From Rhynchonema sp. JSB1_4 (lineage: Eukaryota; Nematoda; Chromadorea; Monhysterida; Xyalidae): a stretch of 64,000 nucleotides of DNA. The notes under the pieces were generated by a model. That model worked only from the letters and a program-made list of their open reading frames with translations. It made no database searches and was not told the DNA's origin. The DNA is taken from the NCBI GenBank assembly GCA_030248065.1, contig JASAMV010006835.1, positions 1 to 64,000 on the forward strand, read 5' to 3'. The translations under genes and the position numbers were made by a program. Positions 38,401 through 48,700 of this stretch are shown here, piece by piece; the first letter of the stretch is position 1, and every line of letters begins with the position of its first letter.

Positions 38401-41400
38401 CTAATAGCAAACAAGCCAATCACAAAAAGCTATGCATGTTTGGGTAATCACCAAACGTCACTAGTGCAAAAAAGTTGCACCTATGGCATGTCACGTCACG
38501 TGTGAGGCAAAGTTTGACACTTTATAACCGCAGTGCCACTCAAATTCCTCCACTTCTCTCTACGTGCCAGAAAAACACTGCCCTTTTTGTCTTCAGGTCA
38601 GCCCTCGTCCAGGTCTGGTCTTCCAACGTCAGGTACCCATTCGATCGACGGGCGATTTGCAACGAAGTCTCAAGCAGTACACAAAGAAGGAGATTGTGCT
38701 GACCGATGCTGATGTCTACAAGGACGGAGAACCCGTGAGCGACTTTTGAAACATCAGCCTGTCTTAAACACAATAATAATTCTATTGTGAAACATCATCC
38801 AGTTAATGCTGATTTTTTACAGTGCGCACCCGAGTTCAAATCCCCGATTCAAAATGTAACAATCGAGGAGGGTGGCTTCTGTCGATTCGAGGCACAACTA
38901 AAACCGATCAATGATCCTTACATGAAACTCGAATGGTACCAGAACGGCGAACCCGTCATGATGGGTATGTCAAATCAGGCATGTTTTGGCCTGAAAATTA
39001 AATTAACATGAACATTTCAGGCCACCGTTTCCGCCAGATCCTCGAATCAGGCTTTGTATCGCTTGACCTGCTCTACGCGCTGCCCACGGATACAGGCGAG
39101 TACGTGGTGAAAGCAGTGAACAAACACGGCACCACCCAGTGCAAGGTTGGTGGATATGAGCGGAAATATTTCTACTTACTATCACCATTACTGTCCTACT
39201 GTCACTATTTCGACTCTTAAATTGGCGCACTGGGCTTGGTAATTCAGGCAATGCTGGCGTGCGCACCCAAAAAACGCGTTATCACGGGCAGTCAACGTCC
39301 GCAAGGGTTCCACGTGGCCGATGTGACCAAAGAGGAGGACGAACGGTATTGGACCACCGAACATGTGGAGGATCAGGACACGCCAAAGGTTTAGATGGGT
39401 GATGTTTCACTTGTAATGTGTCTCCTGGTTTTTCTGTACTTCAACTGTCATGAATACAGTTGAAAACAGTGGCATTTCTTTCATGAGCAACCAACCGTAA
39501 CCAACGAATATGACATATTGACCGGTCCACACAGTTTAGTGTCAACGCACGGCCAATTACTGACACTACTTGCAGAAGAAAGGTCCCCCGTTGTTCACGA
39601 TTCCTCCGAGGAATACACAAGCGAGTGAAGCCGAACCAGCGCGATTCGAATGTGCCGTAATGGCGTTCCCGCGAGCCAAACTCACCTGGTATCACAATGG
39701 CCAACTCGCTGTGCACGTGCGTAATGTTTCATGATGGAATGTGTAAAGACAAGACGTTGTTGGGTGACTGAAAGATATACTTTTGCAGGGCAACCGGTAC
39801 AAATTGAGCTACGACGGCATGCACTACATGACCATCATTAACTGCCGGCCGTCGGATGCCGGTGAAATTCTGGTGGTCGCGCGGAACGTTATGGTTGGTG
39901 ATATTTTGAAAAGCACATGCTAAAAAAATATCCAACTTTTCGATATTGACAGGGCGAATCGCAAATGAAATGCAACCTCGATGTACTGATTTCGAATGAA
40001 TTCCGCAACATGCAGCTCAGGCCTGCCAGACATGTGACTGATGAGGAACGCAGCAGTCGGGAGGCCGAATGGCAGCGGGTCGGAACGTGTTAAGCTACTT
40101 TAACTAAAATGAATTCGTAGAAAATTTAAAAAAATAACTTTTCAGCAAATGCTGGGTCAACTGGGCGAGCATTTTGGCAAAGTCCAACGTCCGAGCACAT
40201 ATAAACTGACGAGGGTGGAGCGAATGCGCACGCCACCGCAGCCGTTGGAAAGTGAAGAGCTGCTCAACAAATTCTACATGAAACGAGACGAAGAATTCTA
40301 TGAAAAAATCGTCGGAGTATGTATATACATATACGTAGTGTTTGGCTTGTCAAACAAGAACCTTGCGGGATCAGGCAACATGATGCATCACTACGCATTT
40401 CAGGCTGAGAAGAATCGACCTCCGATCGAACCATTACCAATGGAATGGCCATCGGCACTGAGAACGGCGCAACCCACCAAATATCAATGGGAAGAAGAAG
40501 GCCTGCCTGAAGTATTGGCATGAAGATCTATTGAATGTGAAAAAATGTTCAGATTCAATAACTGATAATTTCAGGTGCACCTGAAACCGGTGCCAGTGAA
40601 AGAACGCCCATCTGAATTACCAACAGAAGTGATCCCAGTTGTCCTCAAGGGAAAGCGCGATGAGACACCCGAACAACGGGAAAGAAGGTTGAATTACTTT
40701 CCGTGACATTATGTCTTGGTATGGAATATTACTTTTTGACACAAAACAGGTAAACGCTATTTTTATTCAGGCTGAAATTACGCCCGCCGATGGAGTTCGC
40801 AAGCGTGGCACATCCGAAAGATCTGATCAAACTCAAACAACGCAAACCGAAAACAGCCGAACAGCCGAAACTGCCGGAACGCGTCCAATTGGAGCGACCG
40901 AAACCACAACCGGTGCCGAAACAGGAACCGGAAAAGCCAAAGGAGACTCCGAAACCAACGCCAAAACTGAAAAAGACGCCCATTAAACCGAAAGCCGAAC
41001 CTGAAAAAGTCAAACCGATGCCTGCGCAGCTCAAGGAAACGCCTCCAGTCACGAAAACGTAAGAAAACATTCTTGGCAGTAGTTTGTTTCGCAGTGAACT
41101 CCACTACAAATCCATCTAAATTTCAGTGAGATTCAACACGAACAAATTTCGACGCAGAAGGTAAGTGACAGGAAACCTGAAAAGCGTCGGTTTGTTATGT
41201 GGTTTCTGTACATGTTGCACGTCAGTTATGTTCTTTGTTTCATTCTTGGTTTTGTGCTGTGGACTTTATGTTACAATTTTCTAGCCAATGGAGGAAACGA
41301 GCGACAAACCGGCCGAGAAACGAAGCTTTCTTTTCCGAAAGAAAAAGCCGGACGCGGAGAAGGCGCTCGCGGCGCCACCCGAGGAAGAAACAGCTCCAAA

Positions 41401-44268
41401 GAAAGTCGAACGCGTTAAACTGAAACAGGTGAAACGCACCGAACAGAAACACGAAACGAGCGAACACGAAACATCAACGTCGAAAGGCCCTGCGGGAAAT
41501 CTTCAATCGCTTCTGAAGAGGGCGGTAAAAACGGAGCCAATAAAACAGGAAGAAGGCGAAGCACCGGCATTCGAGCAAGTGCAGTTGAAAAAAGTTGAAA
41601 AGTCGATTGACGATTCAGCCAATCAGGAGGTCGAAGAGCAACGACGCGAACGAATGAAGAGAAAGGAAGAACTGGAGAAAGACCGTGAGGAGCGAGAGGA
41701 GAGAGAGAAGAAGTCGCGACTGGAGACAAAGGAGTCGCACAGAGAGATGGAAGAGCGCGCAGGTGGACGCAAGATGAAGACAATCGAGACCAGTTGGACA
41801 CGACGCATTGTGCCCGAGGAGGGGGACCAAGATGTAAATAATAGTGCATGTTTATTCATTTTCTTGGTTTCGACAAAAACATGAGAGCAGCGCATGTGTT
41901 GAGTTTCGTTTCGTGTGAAGGGGAATTTAGTTATACAACTGTGATTTGTTTACGTTGGGAGACCAAAATAAGCAACTTTGGTGCATCGGCTATTTTTCAC
42001 GCGCAGGTGACCCACAAAGAGCACACAACGGCGCACAAAGCCCCACAAGTTGATGGTCAATTGCATCCGCAAGCCGTCGAGATTGGCAAATCGGTGAAAA
42101 TGGGCTGTACGTTCAGCGGTGATGGACCTCTGACAATCACATGGCTGAAAGATGGACAAATGATCACGTCAGGGCCTGATCATCAGGTGAAAGCTGATGT
42201 TTCAAACTGAACTTTCAAAAACGTTCGAAAAATTTTTCTTTGATCATCGTTCAGTTGCACACGGACGCGAAGAGTTCTGTGTTGGAAATACCTCACTGTA
42301 GAAGCAACCAAGCCGGCACCTACACGTGTCGGATCGCTAATCTGGCCGGGATGGCGGAAAGCACTGCGAATCTGCAGGTCAAGCCCAAAGTCGACCAGGG
42401 CAAAGCACCGGCCTTCCAACGGTAAACATAGTTTTTCACTACTCATCAAAAATTTTTTCCAACTTTTAGGTTTTATTTGAAAAAATCTTAAATAGCAGAA
42501 ACATTGTTGCAGTGGGCTGGAACCCCAACAAGTGGTGCAAAGCTCACAAGTCCAGTTTGACGTCATCGTCACTGGCCAGCCATTGCCGCAAGTGCATTGG
42601 TTCAAGGCAAGTGATGTTTCATTCACTTTGCTCCCTGATCATCAAGTTCAAGTTTACTGCATCGCATTTTCAGGGTGGCCATCCGGTCCATTCGGAGGTC
42701 CGTTACAAGCTGTTGGTTGATGGCAACAAGTATTCATTGTTGATCACAGAAGCGCTGCCCCAAGATGCTGACATGTATGAATGCGTCATCGAGAACAGCA
42801 AGGGCGAAGCGCGCACCAAGTGAGGAACTTTTGTCACATTGTCATGTGTTGTAGCATAGCACGTGCTATAAATACAGGGTTAAAGTAACGGGGCCCAAGA
42901 GCTGTGTACAGAGTAAACGTCAGCCAATCCAACTCGTTTGACATATTGTTCGAAAATGTTTCAAGTCTTGGCATGTTTAACCCCAGAAACAATGTTTCAG
43001 AGCCAATCTGCTGGTGCAACCAGCCCAGCTCGAGCAACCCACCCCGTGTGCTCCACAGGTCTTGCACCAACTACAGGCACAATTAGCTCAACTCGGCGAT
43101 TCAGTAACCTTGTTCGTCAACTATGCTGCTGAACCAGGTCAGAAGAAAGTGTCTTGCGGTCTGCAGGTGCATGACTGTGTCATTTGGACTGACCACTGTC
43201 ACTTGGCAAACACGTTGTTAGTGCACACCCTGATGAATCACAGATGCCCCAACCCAAGTTTATTTGCTGAGTGGAACACTGTGCCCAAGAGGTAGCCATA
43301 GATCTGTTTCGATGCGAAGTGCACTGGCGTGATAGTATATCGCAGATAATGTCGAATCCACACGTCAATCACATTTTGTACGCTTGACCCCATATCTCTA
43401 GCAACCTTGTTTTGCAGTGCCGACCGCTCGGTGGTATCGCAACGGCAACGAGATCAAGCAAAGTGGTCAAGTGTTCGAGATCACCCAAACGGGCACCACT
43501 GCCCAACTGCGCATCAAACAGTTCCACGCTGAAGATGCTGGCACGTACTCGTGTGAACTCAGCAACATCGCCGGCAGTGCCACGTCGTCCGCCAGTATTG
43601 AACTGGGTACGGTGCTCAGGATTAGGGTGTGAAACCTGGTATTGGGATCGGATCGAATACGCGTTGGGATCACATGCAGACCTGGTGGAAATTATTGTGC
43701 CATCAGTTAAAACCTTGTTAAAACAGAGAATACCCATGGATCCGATCCGATCATTTTTTTAAAATGTGATGAGGCTATGACATTTCAAATCACGGTTAGT
43801 GATTCAGCCGATGTTTCAGTGCGAAGTGGGGACGATGGAGCGCCCGGGTTCCATCAAGCTCTGGATCATGTTGTGACCAAATTCGGTGAACCGTGCGCTC
43901 TGAGAGCGACCATATTTGGTGATCCTGCACCGGAGATATTGTGGTACCACAAGGGCAAACCCGTTGAGAGTAGCAGGGAACGACAGGTGTGTTTGTACAG
44001 TATGTACGTAAAGCATGCACCAATAGATGTGTACTTCATGTGCAGCCATTTCACCATGTGACATCGATGTGTACAACAATTCCTCACACAGGTCCAATCG
44101 CAAGGTAATGTCACGCTGCTGTACTTGGTGACGCCAACACACAACGACGAGGGCGAGTACAAACTACAGCTGCGAAACGACAAGGGTTCGGCCGAGTGCT
44201 CAGCCACTTTGACTGTTGAGAGTAAGCCAAACGGCGGTGCGCCCGCTCCTCAAGTGACTGGCTGGTAA
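12000..44268 (+). CDS. ketn-1: Kettin (sallimus/ketn-1 family), 109 exons
   Basis: Kettin is a giant sarcomere protein. It anchors actin filaments near the Z-disc or dense body and contributes to passive elasticity. The exons listed in the block entries join in frame at every junction and give about 4,976 residues, close to the roughly 4,800 I recall for fly kettin. About 34 Ig domains are visible. The start MPFKRPLGDTASENQRPPHF runs directly into Ig1. From 19.5 kb most Ig domains follow a linker with DTQHPxSWxRIxxLE and carry NDPxLxxEWxxNGxPL and DFGYVALDI...EDSGVYTC motifs, which are typical of kettin repeats. The product ends with TAA at 44266-44268. An alternative donor at 44222 could skip this stop and link to the titin-like exons from 45.7 kb, as in the single fly gene. 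The symbol is by homology only. Confidence 0.92.
14645..16430 (+). CDS. ketn-1: Kettin exons 8-10: charged N-terminal linker
   Basis: Exons are 14645-14768, 15053-15138 and 16355-16430. They encode a highly charged, probably helical segment (HKDKYEEWLIEEQ, TKITKEKK, RSKTERMIEAHAEHK) and a Ser/Glu segment (VSESETEPELATMLETP). The phases match without any other exon. A separate open exon at 16072-16254 also ends in the phase needed to join 16355 (see its own entry). The 14645 exon uses a TAG acceptor. Confidence 0.7.
16072..16254 (+). CDS. Possible alternative first exon of kettin
   Basis: The open frame begins with ATG and reads MSKRSTTRRTHSYSSVESME, followed by a basic, Ser/Pro-rich stretch ending PEPIFPR. 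A GTAAAA donor at 16255 leaves phase 0, which fits kettin exon 10 at 16355. No upstream acceptor matches the phase of exon 9. An internal promoter that gives a kettin lacking Ig1 and Ig2 would explain it. It may instead be chance coding in a long intron. Confidence 0.4.
16550..19281 (+). CDS. ketn-1: Kettin exons 11-21: Ig3-Ig5 with Gln-rich linkers
   Basis: Exons are 16550-16650, 16771-16892, 17085-17177, 17262-17340, 17447-17589, 17793-17877, 17939-18051, 18122-18225, 18316-18439, 18580-18690 and 19054-19281. Ig3 runs from PPDFKATLRSQRLTEGT to TYTLVAENQHG. A linker rich in Gln, His and Pro follows. Ig4 starts at PPQFVKMPVPLAARVGDSA and keeps its second Cys in EYFCVAANEGG. In its B strand, ARFDIM stands where Cys is usual. 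Ig5 runs from PPPHMVEKFQSVTVREGDS to WYQCNASNASG. It is followed by a Gln-rich linker (QQQAGFFQQQFQQQ). These domains lack the D-T-Q-H-P linker and differ from the repeats downstream. Confidence 0.86.
19556..24688 (+). CDS. ketn-1: Kettin exons 22-41: Ig6-Ig12, start of kettin repeats
   Basis: Exons are 19556-19734, 19949-20092, 20536-20648, 20732-20882, 20953-21095, 21205-21388, 21458-21534, 21600-21701, 21766-21879, 21983-22139, 22331-22445, 22531-22633, 22710-22905, 23058-23205, 23279-23468, 23798-24008, 24076-24140, 24201-24350, 24414-24547 and 24628-24688. Seven Ig domains carry motifs such as NDPTLKVVWLVNGRPL and DFGYVALDI. Linkers drift from the consensus early on (SEHPYSLDQIAALE, EAHHPEGYQRI) and become typical at SETQHTESLGKIHHLE. 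The arrangement agrees with one Ig per 35-residue linker as described for kettin. Confidence 0.9.
20180..20359. mobile_element. Foldback (MITE-like) element, copy 2
   Basis: The element is 180 bp long and lies in the kettin intron 20093-20535. The ends AAACTACGCCAACACGAGCC and its reverse complement form terminal inverted repeats of about 33 bp with few mismatches. The interior is clearly related to the copy at 3639-3800, for example CCCAAATCAGCAGCCACGT in both. It carries no coding capacity. Confidence 0.82.
24781..29509 (+). CDS. ketn-1: Kettin exons 42-60: Ig13-Ig18
   Basis: Exons are 24781-24858, 24967-25106, 25182-25279, 25349-25472, 25558-25651, 25726-25791, 25858-25941, 26026-26122, 26199-26301, 26416-26564, 26632-26775, 26982-27146, 27395-27512, 27629-27728, 27806-27979, 28191-28353, 28630-28746, 28827-29311 and 29378-29509. 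Six Ig domains alternate with linkers such as LLDTQHPSSWARIQQLEAP and LLDTQHPASLARIRELE. The 26982-27146 exon is unusual. It inserts a helical, charged segment (LELKIQELKQRFPWLSARLV, then KEMYMLKEYKPPKKR) between Ig15 and its next linker. Exon 28827-29311 is a fused exon holding the end of one Ig, a whole linker and a complete next Ig. Three successive exons here use AAG acceptors. Confidence 0.9.
29829..35250 (+). CDS. ketn-1: Kettin exons 61-81: Ig19-Ig25
   Basis: Exons are 29829-30070, 30414-30564, 30661-30718, 30793-31022, 31292-31390, 31460-31601, 31676-31830, 32086-32109, 32305-32435, 32521-32632, 32693-32813, 32898-33070, 33206-33350, 33421-33539, 33749-33928, 34162-34303, 34398-34516, 34604-34669, 34742-34857, 34940-35043 and 35153-35250. 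Ig domains are regular, with linkers such as MDTQHADSWKRIQELE and LTDTQHPSSLAKIKDLE. A 24-nt exon (32086-32109, IVDPKTGE) could be skipped without changing frame. The domain at 33206-33539 lacks the usual Tyr-x-Cys before the F strand (it reads SGDWMLRVWNAAG), so its core disulfide pair is incomplete. The 35153 exon follows a GAG acceptor. Confidence 0.9.
35367..40078 (+). CDS. ketn-1: Kettin exons 82-95: Ig26-Ig30
   Basis: Exons are 35367-35534, 35755-35889, 36385-36513, 36730-36941, 37186-37310, 37559-37757, 38055-38220, 38597-38734, 38823-38964, 39021-39145, 39248-39388, 39576-39716, 39789-39893 and 39953-40078. The exon ending at 36513 is followed by GCATGT, a GC-AG intron supported by frame and domain continuity (HRNK joined to VTELEEWLRRPK). 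Linkers here depart from the D-T-Q-H-P form (TTQ-less linker before Ig28; VPIRSTGDLQRSLKQYTKKE before Ig29). The last Ig (PPLFTIPPRNTQASEAEPA) has Cys in ARFECAV but no Tyr-x-Cys partner (DAGEILVVARN). Confidence 0.88.
40146..41833 (+). CDS. ketn-1: Kettin exons 96-101: Lys/Pro/Glu-rich spring and charged coil
   Basis: Exons are 40146-40316, 40404-40511, 40575-40687, 40771-41058, 41127-41160 and 41285-41833. The first part holds a conserved-looking stretch (LLNKFYMKRDEEFYEKIVG). Exon 40771-41058 is built almost only of Lys, Pro, Glu and Gln (KPQPVPKQEPEKPKETPKP), resembling PEVK-type elastic segments. The 549-nt exon, the longest in the gene, continues with KRSFLFRKKKPDAEKAL and Lys/Val/Glu-rich sequence. 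It ends in a dense Arg/Glu/Lys run (ERMKRKEELEKDREEREERE) that should form a single charged helix. This would be the extensible region between the Ig array and the C-terminal Ig block. Confidence 0.86.
42007..44268 (+). CDS. ketn-1: Kettin exons 102-109: C-terminal Ig31-Ig34 and stop
   Basis: Exons are 42007-42186, 42255-42421, 42513-42606, 42674-42819, 43001-43137, 43418-43606, 43820-43986 and 44092-44268. The four Ig domains (for example KSVKMGCTFSGDGPLTITWL and AGTYTCRIANLAGMAEST) resemble titin I-set domains more than kettin repeats. The exon ending at 42606 is followed by a GC donor (GCAAGT), the second GC-AG intron. After the last Ig the frame runs SKPNGGAPAPQVTGW and stops. A strong donor (A/GTAAGC at 44222) lies just before this tail, so the stop is probably used only when that donor is not spliced. 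Confidence 0.88.
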
Positions 44269-45744
44269 CATGGTGTGAAACATCAACTCAGCCCTAAACG
44301 TGTGATGTGAACTGCCAATTGCACCACTAAGTATTCATGTTTGCCATATATAATTCCCGACAATTATCAATCAATCAACTGCGAGAGGCCAACTTCTAAC
44401 CATTTTGCTATCTCCTCTCACTATTCTTGTTGTTGTGCTGGTGAACGCCAGACATTTTTGTGCCCCGGGGTCCGTTTCACGAAAAGACCCTCCCACAACC
44501 CTACGAAACGACCCTGGGCTCATTTGCATTTGGCTTTAAAAACCATTTACATACGTGTGAAATATCAGAGGGCTTTGAACAGTTTCGGAAGCACACTTTC
44601 ATTGCACGCTTTGTATATCACCTTTGTGATATACGCTATGCAATCGCTTTGTTGTAAGCAATCAGACCATTGCCTTATTGACTTGTGTGTTTGTAGTGCA
44701 AGTTCGACCATTTGTGGTGTCATATTTATACATTATTGATATTTTTTCTTCTTTTCTTTGTCTATCTTGCGCTGTCCGATTATTCCTTGGGCGAAAACGC
44801 TTGCTTTGGTGCTTGTTGTGATGTTTGTTTGCAGTGTGCCATTTAGTGCAACTAATCGTCAAGAGAATACTCGGTGCTTTGGAATAAAATGCAACCCTGT
44901 GTGTTGTGTGTTTTTATTTTTGCCCGGCGCATGAAACATTTTGTTGCTTCGATTGAGTTTCAACGAACCAGACTAACATCAAAGAGAGAATGCACAAACC
45001 GTCAGATATCAAAACAAGAAAGAAATTTTAAAAAGCGTTGTCGGTTGTTATAACAGCACGGAAATGTGCTTGACCCTCAGTTATTGCAGCCAGACCAGAA
45101 AACATCGGCATGTTTCAGTACCTCGGTTTGCATGGCACCTATAGAAAGGGTTAGTCAGACGTTTCTGTTCCTTCAGTTTGCACAAAAGTGTTTCTCAGGC
45201 GCAGAGCATGTAGTTGGCGGCCAGTAAGGCACGTTTTCGCCAAGGAATATAAACACAGCGCATATTATTCGCATTGATATGCTTTTCGTTGTACAACATT
45301 ATATATTTGAGAGCATTCGATCCGAAAACCATTTATCAGGTGTTAAAAATATTGTTAAAGATGAGCGAATGGTATAATGACATGGTATGGAGATGGTATC
45401 GAGGTTTTTAAAGAACCTGATGTTTCACACATTGGAAACATCTACCTTTGTTAATGTTTCATGACCAACAGATGCATTATGTTCTGATGTTTCAGGTACG
45501 GGTATAGACCACCGCGCAGAGAGTGGACGTATGGTCGTGCTGCGTGTCGTGTAGCCCAAAAACAGAAAAATATTCATAAAAATTGTTCTTCCGCTCACTT
45601 CATCCGACAAAATATCCCGGCGAGTGCTTTCGCCCGTCTATCTTCTCAATTCCCGCTTTTGCTCCCACCACGACAATCTATTTGCTCAATATTCTAACGA
45701 ATTCGGCCTAAAATTGTCCAATTAAATTTTTGTAAGAAGGTACA
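44269..45744. promoter_or_regulatory. Kettin 3' end and upstream region of the titin-like gene
   Basis: AATAAA at 44883-44888 is the best polyadenylation signal after the kettin stop, giving a 3' untranslated region of roughly 630 nt. The rest (about 850 nt) contains no exon that I can support. It should include a promoter if the downstream unit is a separate gene. Exact copies of the splice-associated 10-mer occur at 44276, 45418 and 45485. Confidence 0.55.
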
Positions 45745-48700
45745 ATGTACCGACCAAGGCGAATAACAACGCCGGCCTTTTCCGAGCACGCGTCTGATTG
45801 GACCGATAACAGTTCGGAAGATGGATTCGCGCTGTTGGCACCTCGATTTGTCAGTCAATTAGCGACAGTCACTGCCAATGAGGGACAGAGCGCTCGGTTT
45901 GTGTGCAAGGTTGGTGACATAATGTATAGGTATTGAGTTGATGCTTGTCATTGCAATGTCCTGGTTGGATTTGACACCTGACTGGCTGGTGACCTCACCT
46001 TTACCAGCACACATTGCAGTTGTTGCACACGGCCGGTGCATCGGTGCAATGGAAGAAGGACGAACAGTTGATGGAATCCGGGGAGGAATTTGTGCAGAAA
46101 TTCGACGAACGAACCGGCACCTGTTCATTGGTGATCGACGAGGTTTTCCTTGAAGATCAGGGACTCATATCGTGCGTGGCAAGCAACGAGCACGGACACG
46201 ACGTGACCACGTGTTTCCTCAAAGTCTTGCGTAAGTCTGAGAGAGTGGGCGCGCAGCTTGTTCATTGGTCGGTTTTGCCTTGGTCATGGGACTTTATGCG
46301 GTTATTTCGATTGTTGCTGATGCCACTAAGTTTGACCATTGTAAACTTGTTCCCAGACAGCTGCTAGATACTAGAAAACTTTTACGCTGTTCAACACCAT
46401 GGCAGCAGTAAATTTCATCGGATGATTGTCCTACCTACATAAATACAAAGACTAACGCGACCAGGACAAGAGCAAATCTGGATAGATCAGAAAGCTTGCC
46501 CTGATATGCCCATTCCTTTCTACAACCGTTTGAATTGCCACGTTACAGCTGCATCAGCCAAACGAACGGAGCCAAGCGCTGAGTCCGGGCTGCAAGAATA
46601 CACCGAGGAGCACAACGTCGATGAAATTGTGCTGTCAAATTTGACACCGCCCAAGATCATCAAGGTTCGTGGTTTCTAGATCGCGAAGAATTTTCACAGC
46701 TTAATTTGGTAATTTACCCGATCCCTATGTGCTTTGGTCACGGGGCTTTGGCCTGGCAGAAATTAGTGACCTCAAAATCTCGAAATGGGTATTTCTACCA
46801 ACTGAAAAACGTCCGATCCGATCAATCACCAGATACCGCTGACAGACAGTTCCAGCCAAAGAATTCCATCGGCCAATTTCATCTGCAGGGCATCTCCTCC
46901 TATCGTATCACCAAAGGGGTCACCCTATCCCTGAATGTCGAAGTGCAATCCGAGGTTGCCGTCCGCTTCGACTGGTCCATAAATGACGTGCCAGTGCACC
47001 AGGACGTGAAACATCGCATAGCCACACACGGCACGCAGTCAACACTGACTGTGCAGCACGCACAACAAGGGTTATACAGAGTGTCCGCCAATAATGGGGT
47101 GGGCGCAGCGACTTGCTATGGATATGTGCAGATCATTGGTCAGTGTCACTTAAGTCCAACTTAGGTTATTTTCGTTGCTATAATGTCGCATTCCGAGACT
47201 ATTTTTCTGAAAACAACTTGTGGCCATGTGATATCTCACAGACTCCTCCTCGGTTCGAGACACAAGTGCAGCACAGCAGGAGGCGATTGGCTTGCCCATC
47301 ATGGCACCGCGATTCACACACGAAGTGCCCAGTGTGACGTTGAAATCGGTGAGCCTGAAGATCAATATACTTGAAAGATCAATTATACTTTTTTAATAAG
47401 TTATACCAAGTTTTAAAATCCAAATGATCAACTTGAGGGCGAGCATCTGGTGCTTGACGTCGCAGTGTCGGCGAATCCGGCTGCTAAATTCACTTGGACC
47501 GTTGATGGACGACTGTTGATCGGCAGGGCTGATGTTTCACACAGTCAGTCGGTCAATAGGTACGTAATCAAGATTCAAAAACATGCGCTAACAGCAGGAT
47601 GGCTACGGGGTGCTTTTCAGATCTCAACTGCTCATCCGGCAACCGAACAGTGGTCTGTACAAGTGTGCTGCATCGAACACACAAGGCACCGTTGAAAGCA
47701 TGGCGCACATCGTTGTAGAGAAAGGTATGACAATGTCGGTTCATTGAATGTTAGACTGGATCGACTGAATTGATTTCAGCGATAACGACCACGACCGAGA
47801 CGATGCAGCAGGTGACGCGAACCGAAGCAGCGTCGAGTCATTCGCCTGGCATCCAGCTGACCGATTATGCCGGGGAATTCACGGAGGAACATCACGTGGA
47901 CGAATTTGAATCACTTATTTTCACCAAGCCACCAAAATTCATTCAAGCAAGTGATTGAGTGCTTTTATCAAATCTAATCACACAGATTCTATGACACGGT
48001 TTGCCTGATTTTCAGGGCATATCGAGCTATCGAGTTCGGGGCAAGGTAAAGCTGTCGATTGCGGTCGAGGTTGAGAGTGAAACACCGGTCAGATTTGAGT
48101 GGTAAGTCAGCATCGCATTTGAAAACAACTGGCTTCAAGATAACTTTAGGGACATTGAAACATCACATAACAGGTACTTCAACGACCAAATCCTGTCGAA
48201 TCAACCGGAGTATCGCATCGAATCGAGTGGTTATCGATCTGTGATCGTAATCAACAATCCAAACGAAGGAATCTACAAAGTGCGAGCAGTGAACAATGGG
48301 GGCGTGGCCACCAGTTATGGATATGTCACAATTGTTGGTAAGTGAACGGGATGGGTTTGGTTTCGTGTCAAGCACTGGGGTTACCATGTTGTACGGAGAA
48401 TTGCAAAACGTTCCGCTCCACGTGTGGGGTAGCTTATTGAGACAGTTATAGTTTCTCAAATCGGAAGCAAACCGCAACCACTTAGAGTAAATGTGCGTGC
48501 GTATACATATTTTTGAAGCAACCTGCTTGGCATTGTTTCGGTTCTCAAATTTTTCTTAATTCAGTTCTTGGAATGAGTGGGCACTCAACATAACTCGGCA
48601 GACGTTCAGCATGGTTGCTAGGAATCTGAGTACATACCTACAAGGCTGAACAACAAAGGCTGCCACATGTCACTTTCACGGATTTCCAATTCCAAAACAT

